Shown: positions 36,183 through 48,440 of the stretch, piece after piece
Layout of the letters: the number at the start of each line of letters is the position of its first letter
How positions within the stretch are numbered: the stretch's first letter is position 1
Source: Parus major
Lineage: Eukaryota > Chordata > Aves > Passeriformes > Paridae
Reading direction: 5' to 3'
NCBI RefSeq assembly: GCF_001522545.3
Contig: NC_031769.1
Location: 126,883,896-126,947,895, forward strand
Length of the DNA stretch: 64,000 nucleotides
The notes under the pieces: model-generated
What the model was told of the DNA's origin: nothing
Databases searched by the model: none
The model's input: the letters and a program-made list of their open reading frames with translations, nothing else
Made by a program: the position numbers and the translations under genes

Positions 36183-38509
36183 GTTCTTAGTTATGGCAAA
36201 AATAAAAATCAGCAAAGCAATTCTAAACTTGCTTAAGCAAATTCAGGCATCTGCGACAATTCTGTCCTGAGCCATCTGATATTCTATATTTACAGGTCAC
36301 TAGTGACAATCAAGGACTGCCACACAAGGCTGACAAGAAAAGCTAAGGCTCCATCTCGGACCTTGCTGGTCCACGCAGTTCCTACATGTGCTGACTTAAC
36401 CAGAAATCTGGAATTTCAGAAACCATTTAATGTAGAAAAAGAGAGTAGCTTTTGCTTCTAGGACTGACTTTCAAATACAGAGACAACATTGAAAGAGCTG
36501 GATGTCATGTGAAGACTTAGTTGTCAATGTGAAAGAGATGGTGAGTGAGGCATAGTATTTTGCATCAGGTTTATAAAATTTAAGGTCAATTCAATGCTCC
36601 AAGATAATTCAACAAATATAGCATGCATAGCATATAGTAAAGAAATATAGATTACCTTCTGCCTCTTTTAAAAGCCACAGCAAAATGCCCACTGGGTTTG
36701 TGGGGCAGGACTGACAGAATGTGAGATCCATCATATTCACAGATACCTCATGTAAGACTCTTTATACAAATACTGAGATGATTTCTGCTATACTGTAGGT
36801 GCTGCCTGCCTCAGGAGAAGTCCAATCATTGTCTGAGTGAACATACACAGTTTAGCCCACAACAGGCACTGTGCTTTCCACTGAGGTGTATCAGGTTATC
36901 TTGAATATCGATACCAGTATCTACTTTGTCACTCTAGGAAAAGTAAGCAATTGAAACACAAAGAGTGTTTTTACAAGAGAATTTTAAGGGAAAAAATGGT
37001 GCAGAAAACTCTCATGTAACTGTTTCAACACTTTCATCTGTCAGGGTTTGTCATCCTACTTCTTTCATTTGCAGTGGTAAAATAGAGTGTGTAAAAGAAA
37101 AGGTGGAACGTACTGGAAGGATGGTATGGCAAAGGTACCATATAAAAATGAGTTTATGCTGTTTTGTTTTGTCTTTTAGCCCTATCTATATTTCTCAGAC
37201 TTGCCCTAATTGGCTTGCCATTTGGTAAAGAAATTATGCTACTCTTACTTATTGTTTCATCAAGGGCAAAAAGAAAATCATTCCAACTCCAGAAGCCATA
37301 AACTATTAGTGTAGAGAAAAAGATTGGACTTCAATGTAGACTTCTATACAGGATTTTTGATTTTTTTACACTTAAAAGCATGAAAACTGCTCAGAAAATC
37401 TGGAAGCATGGTAAGGTGATGCTATCTTTTTTCCATGACTGAAGGAAAATTATACAGCTATGTTTGATAGTCTTCTGGTAAGATTTTTGATGCTGACATT
37501 TGGCTCTTCATTCCTGTGACTTTACATATTCCATGTTAAAAATCCTTAATCCTTCAAGCCAATGATTCAAGAAAGTATTAAATTAAATTAAGAAGTTTTT
37601 CATAACGGAAAAGAACATCCAAGGAAACATTTCATTTGTAGTATTTGAAGGAGAGGAGCCATCTGTTTAATGCCTTGACACTGATAAAGTGGGGACAAAC
37701 AAAATCCATGGAACAGTTCACATGAGCTGTTATTTACATGCTTAAAAGTTTTTTTGGGGATGGGCCTCTAGAACATGACTGGATTTCACTGCACTAAAAT
37801 CATCAGAAATCTCAGTAGTGATTTGAAGAAAATGAGCATTACATTTGAACTTTTTTCCATGTTATTCTCACTATTTTTCCTTGTGACAGATTTTATTAAG
37901 GCTATTTATTGTTAACACATGGTTTGTGAGTTAATAATATTGTGTATATATATGTATACAATTCCTGTGTTATTGCCCAGCATAACTAAGATTTCAGTGG
38001 AAAGACAGACTTGGAATTTTAAATATTGAATTCCAGATGTCTTCTCAGTAGACCTTTTCTACACAAAGATGCATTATGCTTTTACAGTTTACTACCTGGA
38101 GAGAAAAGAATTAATATAGGGGTTGCACATGTCCAGTTTCTATGTCAAGCTCAGCTGAGGAAATCAGTTCATACCACAGCTGGTCCAAAATCTATCACTC
38201 TTTTACATTTTTGGCAGGATGTCACCTAAGGCACTGTAAATGGTGTGTGTGTGCTATATAATTATATTGTCCATGTATTTAAGCACCTGTGTTGCATATT
38301 TCATTACATTTTCTTGGCCTACTTATTAGGACTACATTTTACATTTCTAATAATACGATTCAAATTCTACCAAATATGAAACACTGACTTTCAAGCAGAG
38401 CTAAATGAAGCTTAAGTAATTTAACATGAACCAGCGAAAGACAAAAGAATTGCTCTACTCATAGGCAAGGTCACGAGGTTCCTCTTGCTGCTCTTCCACT
38501 CACATTTTC

Positions 38510-38770
38510 TTTCTTTCTGTTTGTAGAAAAATTTGGGCCAGAGAGATGTAATTTTAATCAATTTATTTGCTGACAATGCAACAGAAAACTCATTCCTCTT
38601 TTTGGAAATAAAGTGTTAATGGGACACTTGCAGGAAATCACAATGAGCTTGGAATCTTTAGCGGAATCAAATCAGAGTTCGTATAACAAATATCACATGC
38701 ATTTTGTTGTTTCTAAACATCAATTGGCCGTATAAAAAGTGTAATAGAAAAATTAAAAATTTGTGATTAC
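38510..38770. promoter_or_regulatory. Candidate conserved non-coding block
   Basis: Repeat-free block with TGCTGAC (a MAF half-site) at 38568-38574, several TAAT cores and retained CpGs in TAGCGGAA, GTTCGTA and GGCCGTA contexts. Texture resembles a vertebrate CNE. Alignment not available. Confidence 0.25.
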
Positions 38771-41700
38771 AATGACACAGAGCGTGTGCCAACAACTCTG
38801 TGGATGGCTTTTTATCTCATTCCCTTAGTGAAAACAGTTAACTAGGCACTGGTGAGATATTCTGTAACTGCGCAACAAAAAGCTGGCACAACTGCCAAGT
38901 GTGGCATGCCAGATGTGTGAATACATTCTGGAGAGCAGTATCAGCAGCTCCAACAGAAAGCCATAGCCATTAATCTAGAGACCTCTGGGAGTTCAGGATC
39001 GTGCTGTAAAACCTAGACCCTGCCAAGACTGCATCAGATAAAGCCATCAATGCATTGTAAAAAAGACACAAAACCTATTTCATGGGCTGCACTGATCAAG
39101 CAATTACAATCATTGACTACATTAAGCAAAGAAACAGCGGGGTGCCCTATAAAATTGACTGCCAACTTGAATAATCAATAGACTCCATGTAGAGTAAATT
39201 AAATAACTGAAAAACTATTTGGAAAAGCTGAAGTTAAAAAGCCAATCTGTAATCCCTCATCCATGGAAAAACAATCTTGCATCCAAAAGATTCTTTTGCT
39301 TGCTTTCATTGTTGTCACTGGGAAATACAGCAACAGCAAACTAAGAAATTCTTTAACTCTCTCATTCACCAGTTAATAATTGTTCATTTAACCCAGGCAT
39401 TCATAATCAATGTATGCATTAGTATCATACCTCCCAACCTGCCAGGCTTCAAACACAGTCCTAAATTGCAGGGCTAATACTCAGAACAAGGGAACCCAGA
39501 GAAATTGTATGTACTCTGGGAGGCCTAAAATGATACACTTTCCTTATTTCAAGGCATACTCAATTTGGGCTGACTTTCCTGATTATTTCCAATGTAAACC
39601 ATTTATAGCAATAGCCATAATTTTGTAATTGATAGTAGAATAGGTTGGAAATGTTACAACAGAGAATTTTTTTTTTCCTTTCCAACAAAAGATGCTGATT
39701 CATCAGAAACAAAGGTCCTGGAAACAGAATGTGTTGACTCAACAGCTTTTTTAGTCCAGGAGGGTGATTAACAGAGGTCTTCCTCTCCCTCCTCACTGCA
39801 GACATGTGCAGGTGGAAATGATGTGCTCCTCCACCAAAGCTTCCCATCAAATCAGCGTCTGGAGCCTGTGCCAGCCCTCCATCACTTCTCCAAAAGAGAA
39901 ATCTGGACCCAAGTGCTGAGCAAGGACCACCACCCTGGATTTTCTCCCTTCTGGACCTCAAATGGTTTTCTGAGAAATATTAACGGCTTATGAGTTTTGA
40001 ATGTAAAGAAGTCTAACAGATTCTGTTTTGCTTCATTTTTCCACAATTTTTCAAAATTTGGAGAATTTTTCAAGTTTAATTAAATAGCTGTACAGGAGCA
40101 GCCTGCAGTGGTGCTATGGAGCAGTTCCTGTAGATCTGCAGCCCCCTGCAAATTTCTGGAGCTGGACAGGATCTGCCTTTTGCTGACTGCTTTGCATCGT
40201 CCATGGAGTTAATCCAGGTGACATTTGGACAAGGACCACTGACTGCAGGATCATGGGTACTTCTTTTGAGGCTGGTTCTTCCACTGTAGCATTGGGACAG
40301 CCAGGGACATATAAAACCCAAGTTACTGTGCCCTAACAGGTACCATTCACACTGTTAGGACTTCCAGGTCACATATGCCTGCAGGAAGGAGCCAGCTATT
40401 GGCACATGAAGACTACCAGTATTTAAGAGTGCTCATTACTTGGTGCCTCATCACCGAGTGGAACACCAGCCTGAGCAGAAGAAGAGTGCTGGATTTTTAC
40501 TGCTGTCTGAATTGGCTCAAGGACAATTTCACATGTCCACAGGTTTGACTTTGTTACCTGAATTTGGTTCAACACTTGGCAAGAAATATCCTGCAGACAG
40601 GACATACCCCAAAAAACCACTTCAACTGTATCAGAACACTCCATATGTAAAGAAGGGGGTACACTTGTAAAACCTCAGTTAATGCCAAACATTCTGATAT
40701 CTAAGAGATAAGGAGTCCTTTTTAATTATTGTAGCAAAACAAAATAATGCCCCTTTAAAAAAATTGTGTCTTTTCATGCCTATGCAAATTTTCGCAGTTT
40801 TCATTCCCTTGTTTTGAAAGAAAAGTCCCTTTTTGCAGTGAAAATATATTCTTTCTTAAAAAAAAAAAAGCCTTCTGTTTTCATTCTACCAAACTAGGAA
40901 ATATCAAAGGCAAAGCTGCAACATATTTTGCTTTTCAGAGAATCTGAAGAAATGTGATTTAGCAGTTTTTCCAGTGGTGCAAATATTTTTTACTCACCTC
41001 ACACTAACATGTTTTTTTGTATGTGGATAAATTAACACGTAAGCAAGGGTGTTAGGCTCTTTACCTATGTTAATAGAATGAGCTGGGTTCTTTACTGGCA
41101 AATGTTTTCTTATTTTTTTAGCTGAAACATAATGTAGAATTTAGGATTCTTTCAGTCTGGTCTGCAGATTAAAGGCAAACACAAGAAAAATTGAAATTAA
41201 CTCTTCACTGTACACAGTTTGTTCACTGGGTTGAAAAAGTACTTCTAGAATTTATTCAGTATATAATCAGAATAAATCTGGGAGCCGTCATCATTACTGA
41301 AAAAGAGGTTTATAAATTAAAGCACCTGGGAAATCTATAGGGCATTAATTTATTATTTGTGGGAGTTTTGTACAAGCATTTTTCTTTCTTGGTACACAAT
41401 AAATAAATTGACAATAAACAGACTGGGATAACATTATGCACTTTTTCACCTTCTTAAAAAAGCTGTGGACAAACCCTCTGAAAAAGTGCATTAAAACAGA
41501 ACTCACAATAACTACATACCAAACAGAATGAGATATGATAAACTAAAAGCGATCATCTGTCACAATAACATTTTCCAACTTGTCTGCTGATTAGATGGTA
41601 ATGCTGCCCATAAAACCAAAGGAGGGGGGGAAGCACTGCAGAGAACCTGATAAAACATCCTACTGAAACCTATTGTATTTACTACTTATTAGATTCAGAA

Positions 41701-42271
41701 CTCAAATAGATCTTGATTGTTGAGAGCTTGTGTATTTAAAAGCCTTAAGATCATCAATTACATTACTCATAATTTCCACATCTGCCTGTTCCTCAGCAAT
41801 TCAGAAGGGGAGAGAGAGATAGCTGTTATAAGAGTCTTTCTGCAACCTGATTACTATGAGTCTGTTACAATGTGCACTTGAAATGCCTTTAAGGATTTGA
41901 ACTGAACAGTAATTTGCAGCTTCTGGAACTCCTACGTGGATCACTTTTTGGTGATAGGGAAAATCAAATGAGTGGAGATGGTCCAAATTACCTGGAAGAA
42001 AAACAGGTTCTTATCCACTCAAAGGAACCCCTACAAGCCTGCCAAAAGCACAATAAATGCACTCTTCTTTCCTGTGTTGTCTGGAAAGTGAATATGTATT
42101 TCAAATTAAACAGAAACCCTGATTAGCATGGTTATTATGAAGCTAAACAGCAAGACTATGTTTGCAGAAGCCATTTACAGGCTACAGGGAATGTTACTTC
42201 CCTGTTGTGTCACTCTTCTTAAAATGAATACTTTTTTAACAAAACCTTTGCTTTTTTTCAAAGCACTGACA
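38771..42271. other. Unique non-coding sequence
   Basis: A GC-richer stretch at 40090-40670 is unrecognised and could be an old LTR or simply unique sequence. No primer-binding site, terminal TG...CA pair or retroviral motif was seen. An A12 run lies around 40858-40869. Nothing else noted. Confidence 0.45.
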
Positions 42272-42338
42272 TCCTGATCCTACTTCCCATTAAAGCCAAT
42301 GGAGAACTGCCCATTATCTCCTGTGGGAGTTGGATCAC
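42272..42338. repeat. Ancient palindromic (MITE-like) repeat
   Basis: CCTGATCC at the left and GGATCA at the right (42332-42337) form inverted ends. Internal CCCATTAAAGCCAATGG and GTGGGAGTTGGATCA blocks match a repeat common in turtles, crocodiles and birds, whose typical core reads ATTGACTTCAATGGGAG. About 67 bases remain. I am fairly confident of repeat status and unsure of the family name. Confidence 0.45.
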
Positions 42339-45300
42339 ACTAATGGAGTGTACTTTTCTCATTCACAAGCATCCAAATCCATGCCGAGTGAAGACAGTAC
42401 AAGGTGTTCTTACTCTGAGATCAACCTGACTCTAGGAACAGAAATATGCTCTTTGGTAACTGCACCAGCTGCTCCTTCGTGTGCTGTAGAAGGAGGCAGG
42501 CATGTGCAAAATGGATCAATCAAACAAAGCACTGCCATGGAAATAATGTGGAGGCACTCTTAGAGACTGCACAGAAATAAATACATAAAGGCATTTTCAG
42601 AAATTATTCTTGCAAAGGACAAGTGTAGAATATGCAGCTTCCTTAGTTGCCAGAGTTTCAACATAACTTGCTTCTCAAGGAGAGAAAAATGCTCTCACTG
42701 GTGCTTCACAGAAAGTGTCTTTAGAGAAGAACATAAAAATCCAGTTAATATAACTTTTTTGGAATTTACTTTAATTGTTTATAGAACCTGGCTGTTACTA
42801 ACTCCTAATGTGATCCTCCAGAAAGAGAGGAATCTTGTTTTAAAGTTTCCCTCCCTGTACCTATCCTTCATTAAACAGACTCCTGAGGATTTACATGCAA
42901 AAGGCTAAATGCTGGAATTAAGGCTCCAAACATTTAGACATGGGTAACTTGGGATCAGACATGGGTTTCCCAAGGAAGAAAGGATGAAAGAAAGCTAAGG
43001 AGAAGGAAGGACAAAGTAAAGCATGGGCATAATAGAGGAAGCTATAAAGTCACAAAGACAGAGTATAAAGATGATGGAAGGGGCCATAGCAGGAGAAAGA
43101 TGACAAGGAAATGCACACATTGCTAAAGTAATAGAAGATATGTCCAGGAAGAATAGCAGTTCTTAAGAAACATTTTTACCATCCTTTGATAAATGCAAGC
43201 AGGGATGTTGGGGCAAAAAGAATGATAACTATCAGACTCTATTTTGAATTACTGTTCATAAATCTACTTTGCAAAACCCTGCAAACAAGTATGCTGATGA
43301 CATGAAGACTTAGGACTGCCTCACCCAAGGCACCTGCAGGAATATACACCAGGGAAATGTCACTTCTGTCTAGGTAGCAGGGCAGATTCTGCTCTCACCT
43401 CATTGCACTAGACACATGTATGATTGACACTGTGGGTATGAAAGGTGAGGCAGGCTTTCCTCCTGGAGAAATGTGACATTTCAAACAGAATGCAGCAGTG
43501 CTCATCCTGCCCTATATCATGGTGCAACACATTCTCTGAAAGACTTCCTTGGTGACACACAGAACATGTTTTTGGTTATACTAATTCAGGGTTTAGTTAT
43601 ATTCCCTTATAACTATACAAGAAGACTGAGCCCTCCAATTTCATAAAATACAAAGAGGCAGCATTTTGTATCTTTCAATGCATAATTGATGTTGCTTCTT
43701 TGGGTCATCTCTGTGTCTGATGCTCTACCTCTTAATGATTCCCCATTGATCTGTGCACATAAATTGATTAAATGGTTAGTATTAACACCAGTGCAACAAC
43801 TTAGATTTTCTCAAGCAGAGCAGAGCTAATGGTGAATGTTTTCTACTGGATACACCACTACTACAGCACTTCTGTGGACTTCTCCAAGTGCTATTTATAA
43901 ATAACTGCATTTATATTCTGCTTCTTTTTGTGCACAGCTCTTGATACAGATTTAGATATTGACTTTCTGGGAAGCCTAAAAGCATGGAAATGTGTTTTCC
44001 TTCTAACTATAGAAATTCTGGGAAGATGGAAAATAACAGCACTGAACTGTACACTGAAGCTAAATAATAATTTCTCATATAACTTAACTTTAAAAAAAAA
44101 CAAACAACACTATCAAATGCATTTACTAAGTAAATATGAAATGAGTATATTGCCAAAAAATACTTTGGATTAGAGGAGAAACTGTTCTATGCACAAATGT
44201 AGGGTATTACAAACACATTACAAAATGTAGGGTATCTTAAAGTGCTGAAAATGGATATAATTAATACTTTTCTCTTAAAAACTGAAATAGATGTAAACAG
44301 ATACTTAGAATGAGACTTATCTTTCTTCATCTCCCTCCCCTAAACATTAAGACACAAATTTAGGTTAATTGTTTGGGGTGTCTTTGTACTTTATAGACAA
44401 AAAGGATCTGCCAGAAGCTGGATCATCTTATGCCCAAAACCCATTTCAGATCAATGAAATGAATCAGATGAAATAAAAAGAACCTTCAGAGGTTCTTATT
44501 CTTTCCATCAACCATAGCAAATGCCCTGGACCACGCAATCTAATGTTCCAATGCCTGCAGTTAGGTGCAATTCTTGCTGCACAGAAGGGAATTGCATTCC
44601 TCAGTCTAGAGAAAAAAACCCAAAACATTTGAAATAAGCTGAATCATTACTATATATAGCTAAGATACTATAGTTCAGTCTACTCAACATGGGATTAAGG
44701 ACCAATAATAAATATGGCCCATAATGTACAGATCCACACAGAATGAGACATTTCAACATTTCAATAGCCCACGATTATTCTAAATATACCCCATCTAAAC
44801 TATTTGTGGGAGAACATTTTGAAGAATGCAGTTTTAGACTTTAAGGTTTGTCTTCCCACCCTATGAGAAAACACCACATTAAAATTTTCTTTTAATTTTT
44901 GGATGTTTATATCATTGTGTTAGATTTTATCGAGTGGGATATTTTTGCTGTGAGTCTAAAATGTATGGTGAGTCATTTTCCTGAACTTTTTCATAAACTC
45001 ATATCTTCTCAGATTCTTTATTATTTACACAAACATTTTAGGAGTTCTCTCTGTTCTCACATATTTTATGTCATTTGTTGTTATGATTCCTTAACAATGA
45101 GGACAAACCCACCTCAATCACTCTGTTTACATACTATAAATCCTTTTGTACTGTGAAGAATATGTAGATACATACAGACCATAGCATTTTCTTAAATTAA
45201 CTTTGCAAAGAAAATATATCTGCTGAACAAGTATAACAAATTTCTTGCAGATCTACAAATTCCTTATCTCTCTTGCAACAGCACTGCAAGGAAAAGTTTC

Positions 45301-46454
45301 TGAGAAAGTGATTGAGACAGGTCTCAACAATAAAATAAAATCAGGTTTATGCAAGGAAATATAAAAGACTTTAATCAGGCATGTAACTGGACCCTGAAAG
45401 TACTCTCCTAAAAAATTCAAAATACAACACCAGATATAAATATCCCTGGCAGACAAACCTTTGTTAATATTATGGCAATAGGAAAAATAATTGCTCAATT
45501 AAAAATAAAATTAAAAGCAAACAAGATTCACATAACCTAGAAGGCAATAACCAGCAGAGAAGTGTGTGATACAGTGCACAAGGAACAGTCCAAACAGATT
45601 TAAGGAAAGGTGGACAGTTGCTTTTTGGAGCTAAGCTGCTGGATAGATGGATGTAAGCATGGGCTGTTACAGAATCAGTATATTTTGTCATATTTTCTAT
45701 CTGCCATGTTGAACAAATAATTGATCTCTTTGATGAATCTGGTCTAAATTGTTTCAGTGATTTACAGAAAAAGATTTAGTTAGGAATCCTGGGGGTTAGT
45801 TGGCAGGGTAGATTTTGGATTAATTCACATTCATGTCCAGGTAAATGCCTGAAGGTGGATTAATACAATATTGATGACAGGCAGTGACATAGACATAGCC
45901 TAGAAGAAAGAAACAAATAATATGAAAATAAGAACTTTTTTTTTTTTCATTCAGTCTCTTCAGCCTCCTTTTCAACTAGCTGCACAATAGAGTCATTATC
46001 ACACTCCATGTGTGATCAAAGGGTGTTTTTTAAGCCTATCATTGTTTGAAAAACTTTGTTTGGAATCCGTGGCTTATGTAAAGACATCAACTTCTTGCCC
46101 TCCAAATCTCTTGAGTGACATTCTGAGAGATGCTGAGAAAACTCCCTCGGACCAAAGCACAGCAAATGCCATGCCCAACCCCTCTGAACCTGAATGACAG
46201 CACCTACAGCTCAGGAATGCATTATTATGTGTTTAAATTGGTTAACACAATTCGTCCTAAAAGGGAAGTACATTTTGCAAAGGAGAAGGTGTCTCAATAT
46301 CTGAATCTTTGTCAAAACTTTGGAAGAAAGCTATTATATACTTATCTCTATGCAGAGCTCAGATTCAGATAAGATCATATTTCTGAATAAATAACCAAGG
46401 TCTACTCTGCAAAGATGTTCAAGGCAAAGGCAAGTCTCGGTGCCATCCCAGTAA

Positions 46455-46488
46455 CTATGAAATTGCTGCTGGAACTGCTATTTCATAG
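46455..46488. repeat. 9-bp inverted repeat
   Basis: CTATGAAAT and ATTTCATAG are exact reverse complements separated by 16 bases. Weak hairpin potential. An arm of this length is expected by chance in a window of this size. Confidence 0.85.
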
Positions 46489-47660
46489 CTGTTCCAACTG
46501 TCCAACTGCAATAGAAACCAATATAAACAGGGGCAAGTAAGTCAATTTGCAGAAAGCCTTGTGCATTATTTTGCTGAGTAAAAGAAACAGCAGATCTGTT
46601 TCTGTTTGGGGAAGTCAGCTGCGCTGCATGAGCACGTGCCCCTCTGTCACCAGCTTTGGGGGCATGGTTCTAATAGGACTAAGATACAGACCTCATAAAA
46701 TCAAGTGTAAACAACTTCTTTCAGTACCATCTAAATCTTATGTTGAGATCAAGTAGCCAAATTAAGTATTCAGTAAGGTCTTGTGGTCAAAATATTAATT
46801 GAAATTTCAAGAATATTGTTATTAAAAACAGGAAGAGAATTAAATAGAGGATGAGATACTTAGACAGCAACATTCAAAAGCATTTCAATGTAAAGCAACA
46901 TTAAAGAAGAATTTTTAATTGATAGGAACATAATCTCAGTGCTCTGAAGGAAATCAGTGCACCCAGCATGAAACATATGAGTTTTACAAACATAATTTCA
47001 ATTTTTTTTATTACCTACGAGCATTAGGATATACTTCCTTGACTCTATAATAATTGCTTGCAGTTAATTACAAATGAAACAGAAGTGCTGGTAATATTAG
47101 ACTTGCACCCTGCATAAAGCTAGAAATTACTGCTATTACTCTTATTTGCTAAGAATATTGGGTCATAGATGCTAATTAGCAGTTCACAGCCCCCTACAGG
47201 AAAAAACTCATTATTATGAAAATCTGTCTTGGTAGCCAAAGCCATCACCCATGTAACTGTGAACATTTTTGTCAGAGCAATTATAGGTATAACAAAACTT
47301 AAGATTTACTTTTGTATCCAGAAAATTATGAAGGTTAAAAATACAACATGCTAATCTAAAAATTGCTTGCCATATCAAGAAAAGTGTTTCTGAACTATTT
47401 CATCTTGGTGGAATCTGACTGTATATTGGGTAGAATGACAACAGATTTTTATTTAGTATGTACACAAACATAATTTCTTTCAAATGTACATACAATGCAA
47501 GAAAAGCCTGTCCACTGTCAAACAGAAAAACAAAATGAGACTTAAGCAGCTAACTGAAATGAACTTTGCAAGGTCGTACACCTAGAGCAATGAACATGAT
47601 TTATTAATCATCAGTAAGGGGGAACATTCAATTTTTCTGTAAATGAGGACCTGATTCAGG

Positions 47661-47675
47661 AAAAAAAAAAAAAAA
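47661..47675. repeat. A15 homopolymer
   Basis: Fifteen consecutive A residues with A-rich continuation to about 47700. No retroposon body recognised upstream. Confidence 0.9.
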
Positions 47676-48364
47676 CCAAAACAAGGAAAAAACAGAAAAA
47701 GCCTTATTTACCCAAGTTTTTTGCAGAGTTTATTTGAAAAATAGAAGCAGAAAACATTGTTTTCATGTGATTTATTAAACCTCTCTTTCCACAGCACAAA
47801 ATCCTGACTTTGAATGCTTGAGGGGAAGGTGAGTAAAAGAGCAGCTAATTGCAGTGCCAGGCTGAATTCAGCTTGTTTACTGAAAAGGAAAAATGGAAAT
47901 GCCACACTGGGATGAAGCAGTGGTTAGGAGTGGTTCTAAGTCACAAAAGGGTGAGGGAGCTCTCATCACTCCTCATTTCAGCCGTGTAAAAACAGGTAGT
48001 CAGCATAAAATGCCCAGACTCCCCATGTTGCCTAAAAACACAGGGAGATATAACCAGCCCAGAGCAACCCCTCTGGTGCCTACAGAGCAACCCTAAAACA
48101 TGAGTGAGTACAGGTGAGAAGTTAAACATTCCACAGCTGCAGGTGGGGAAAAACCAATCTCAGCTGTAAACAGCCTAAAAATACAAACCCATCCAAAGTA
48201 AGATACACTCAGCTACTTATTGCTACAATGAGTACAGCAAAGTGATGAAGGAAAAATGGGAATTTGAATGACACATAAATGCTGTTTGAAGATAAAGAGG
48301 GGGACCACATGGATTGTGTTGTGTTTTAAGAAAAAATGGTTTCTCAAAATCATACTTTACCTTG

Positions 48365-48440
48365 TCTACATTAGGCTGAATTTTGCTTTCAGCATCTCTA
48401 TCTGGATTTCCATCAGTGTAAAGGAGAATGGGACTTGACT
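48365..48440. repeat. Probable ancient amniote repeat fragment
   Basis: GCTGAATTTTGCTTTCA followed by TCTGGATTTCCATCAGTGTA and AATGGGACTTGACT resembles an old repeat of turtles, crocodiles and birds. Its typical blocks are a TGATTTTGCTCTCA-like start and a GGATTTACACCAGTGTAA-like centre. The copy is degenerate. The family name is not known to me with confidence. Confidence 0.4.

Larger units (their letters stand above)
32907..38509. other. Unique non-coding sequence
   Basis: Long repeat-poor stretch. Noted within it: a T26 run at 33595-33620, a CpG-bearing patch near 33345-33460, a CAGTGCTC-T-GAGCACTG palindrome at 34650-34666, and an ATT/TA-rich stretch at 36143-36182. Open frames of 60-115 codons here have no recognisable domain. 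The 115-codon one at 33398-33745 is carried through the poly-T as poly-Phe. Confidence 0.5.
42339..48364. other. Unique non-coding sequence
   Basis: Six kilobases without a recognisable exon. Noted: a possible fragment of an old repeat near 43388-43425, a direct repeat of AATGTAGGGTAT at 44195-44206 and 44224-44235, an inverted repeat CTATGAAAT / ATTTCATAG at 46455-46463 and 46480-46488, and A15 at 47661-47675. Confidence 0.5.

Noticed and set aside
40090..40670. Possible solo LTR, judged from the GC-richer composition and a TATAAAA-like sequence
   Set aside because: No terminal TG...CA inverted ends, target-site duplication, polyadenylation context or internal retroviral motif could be found.
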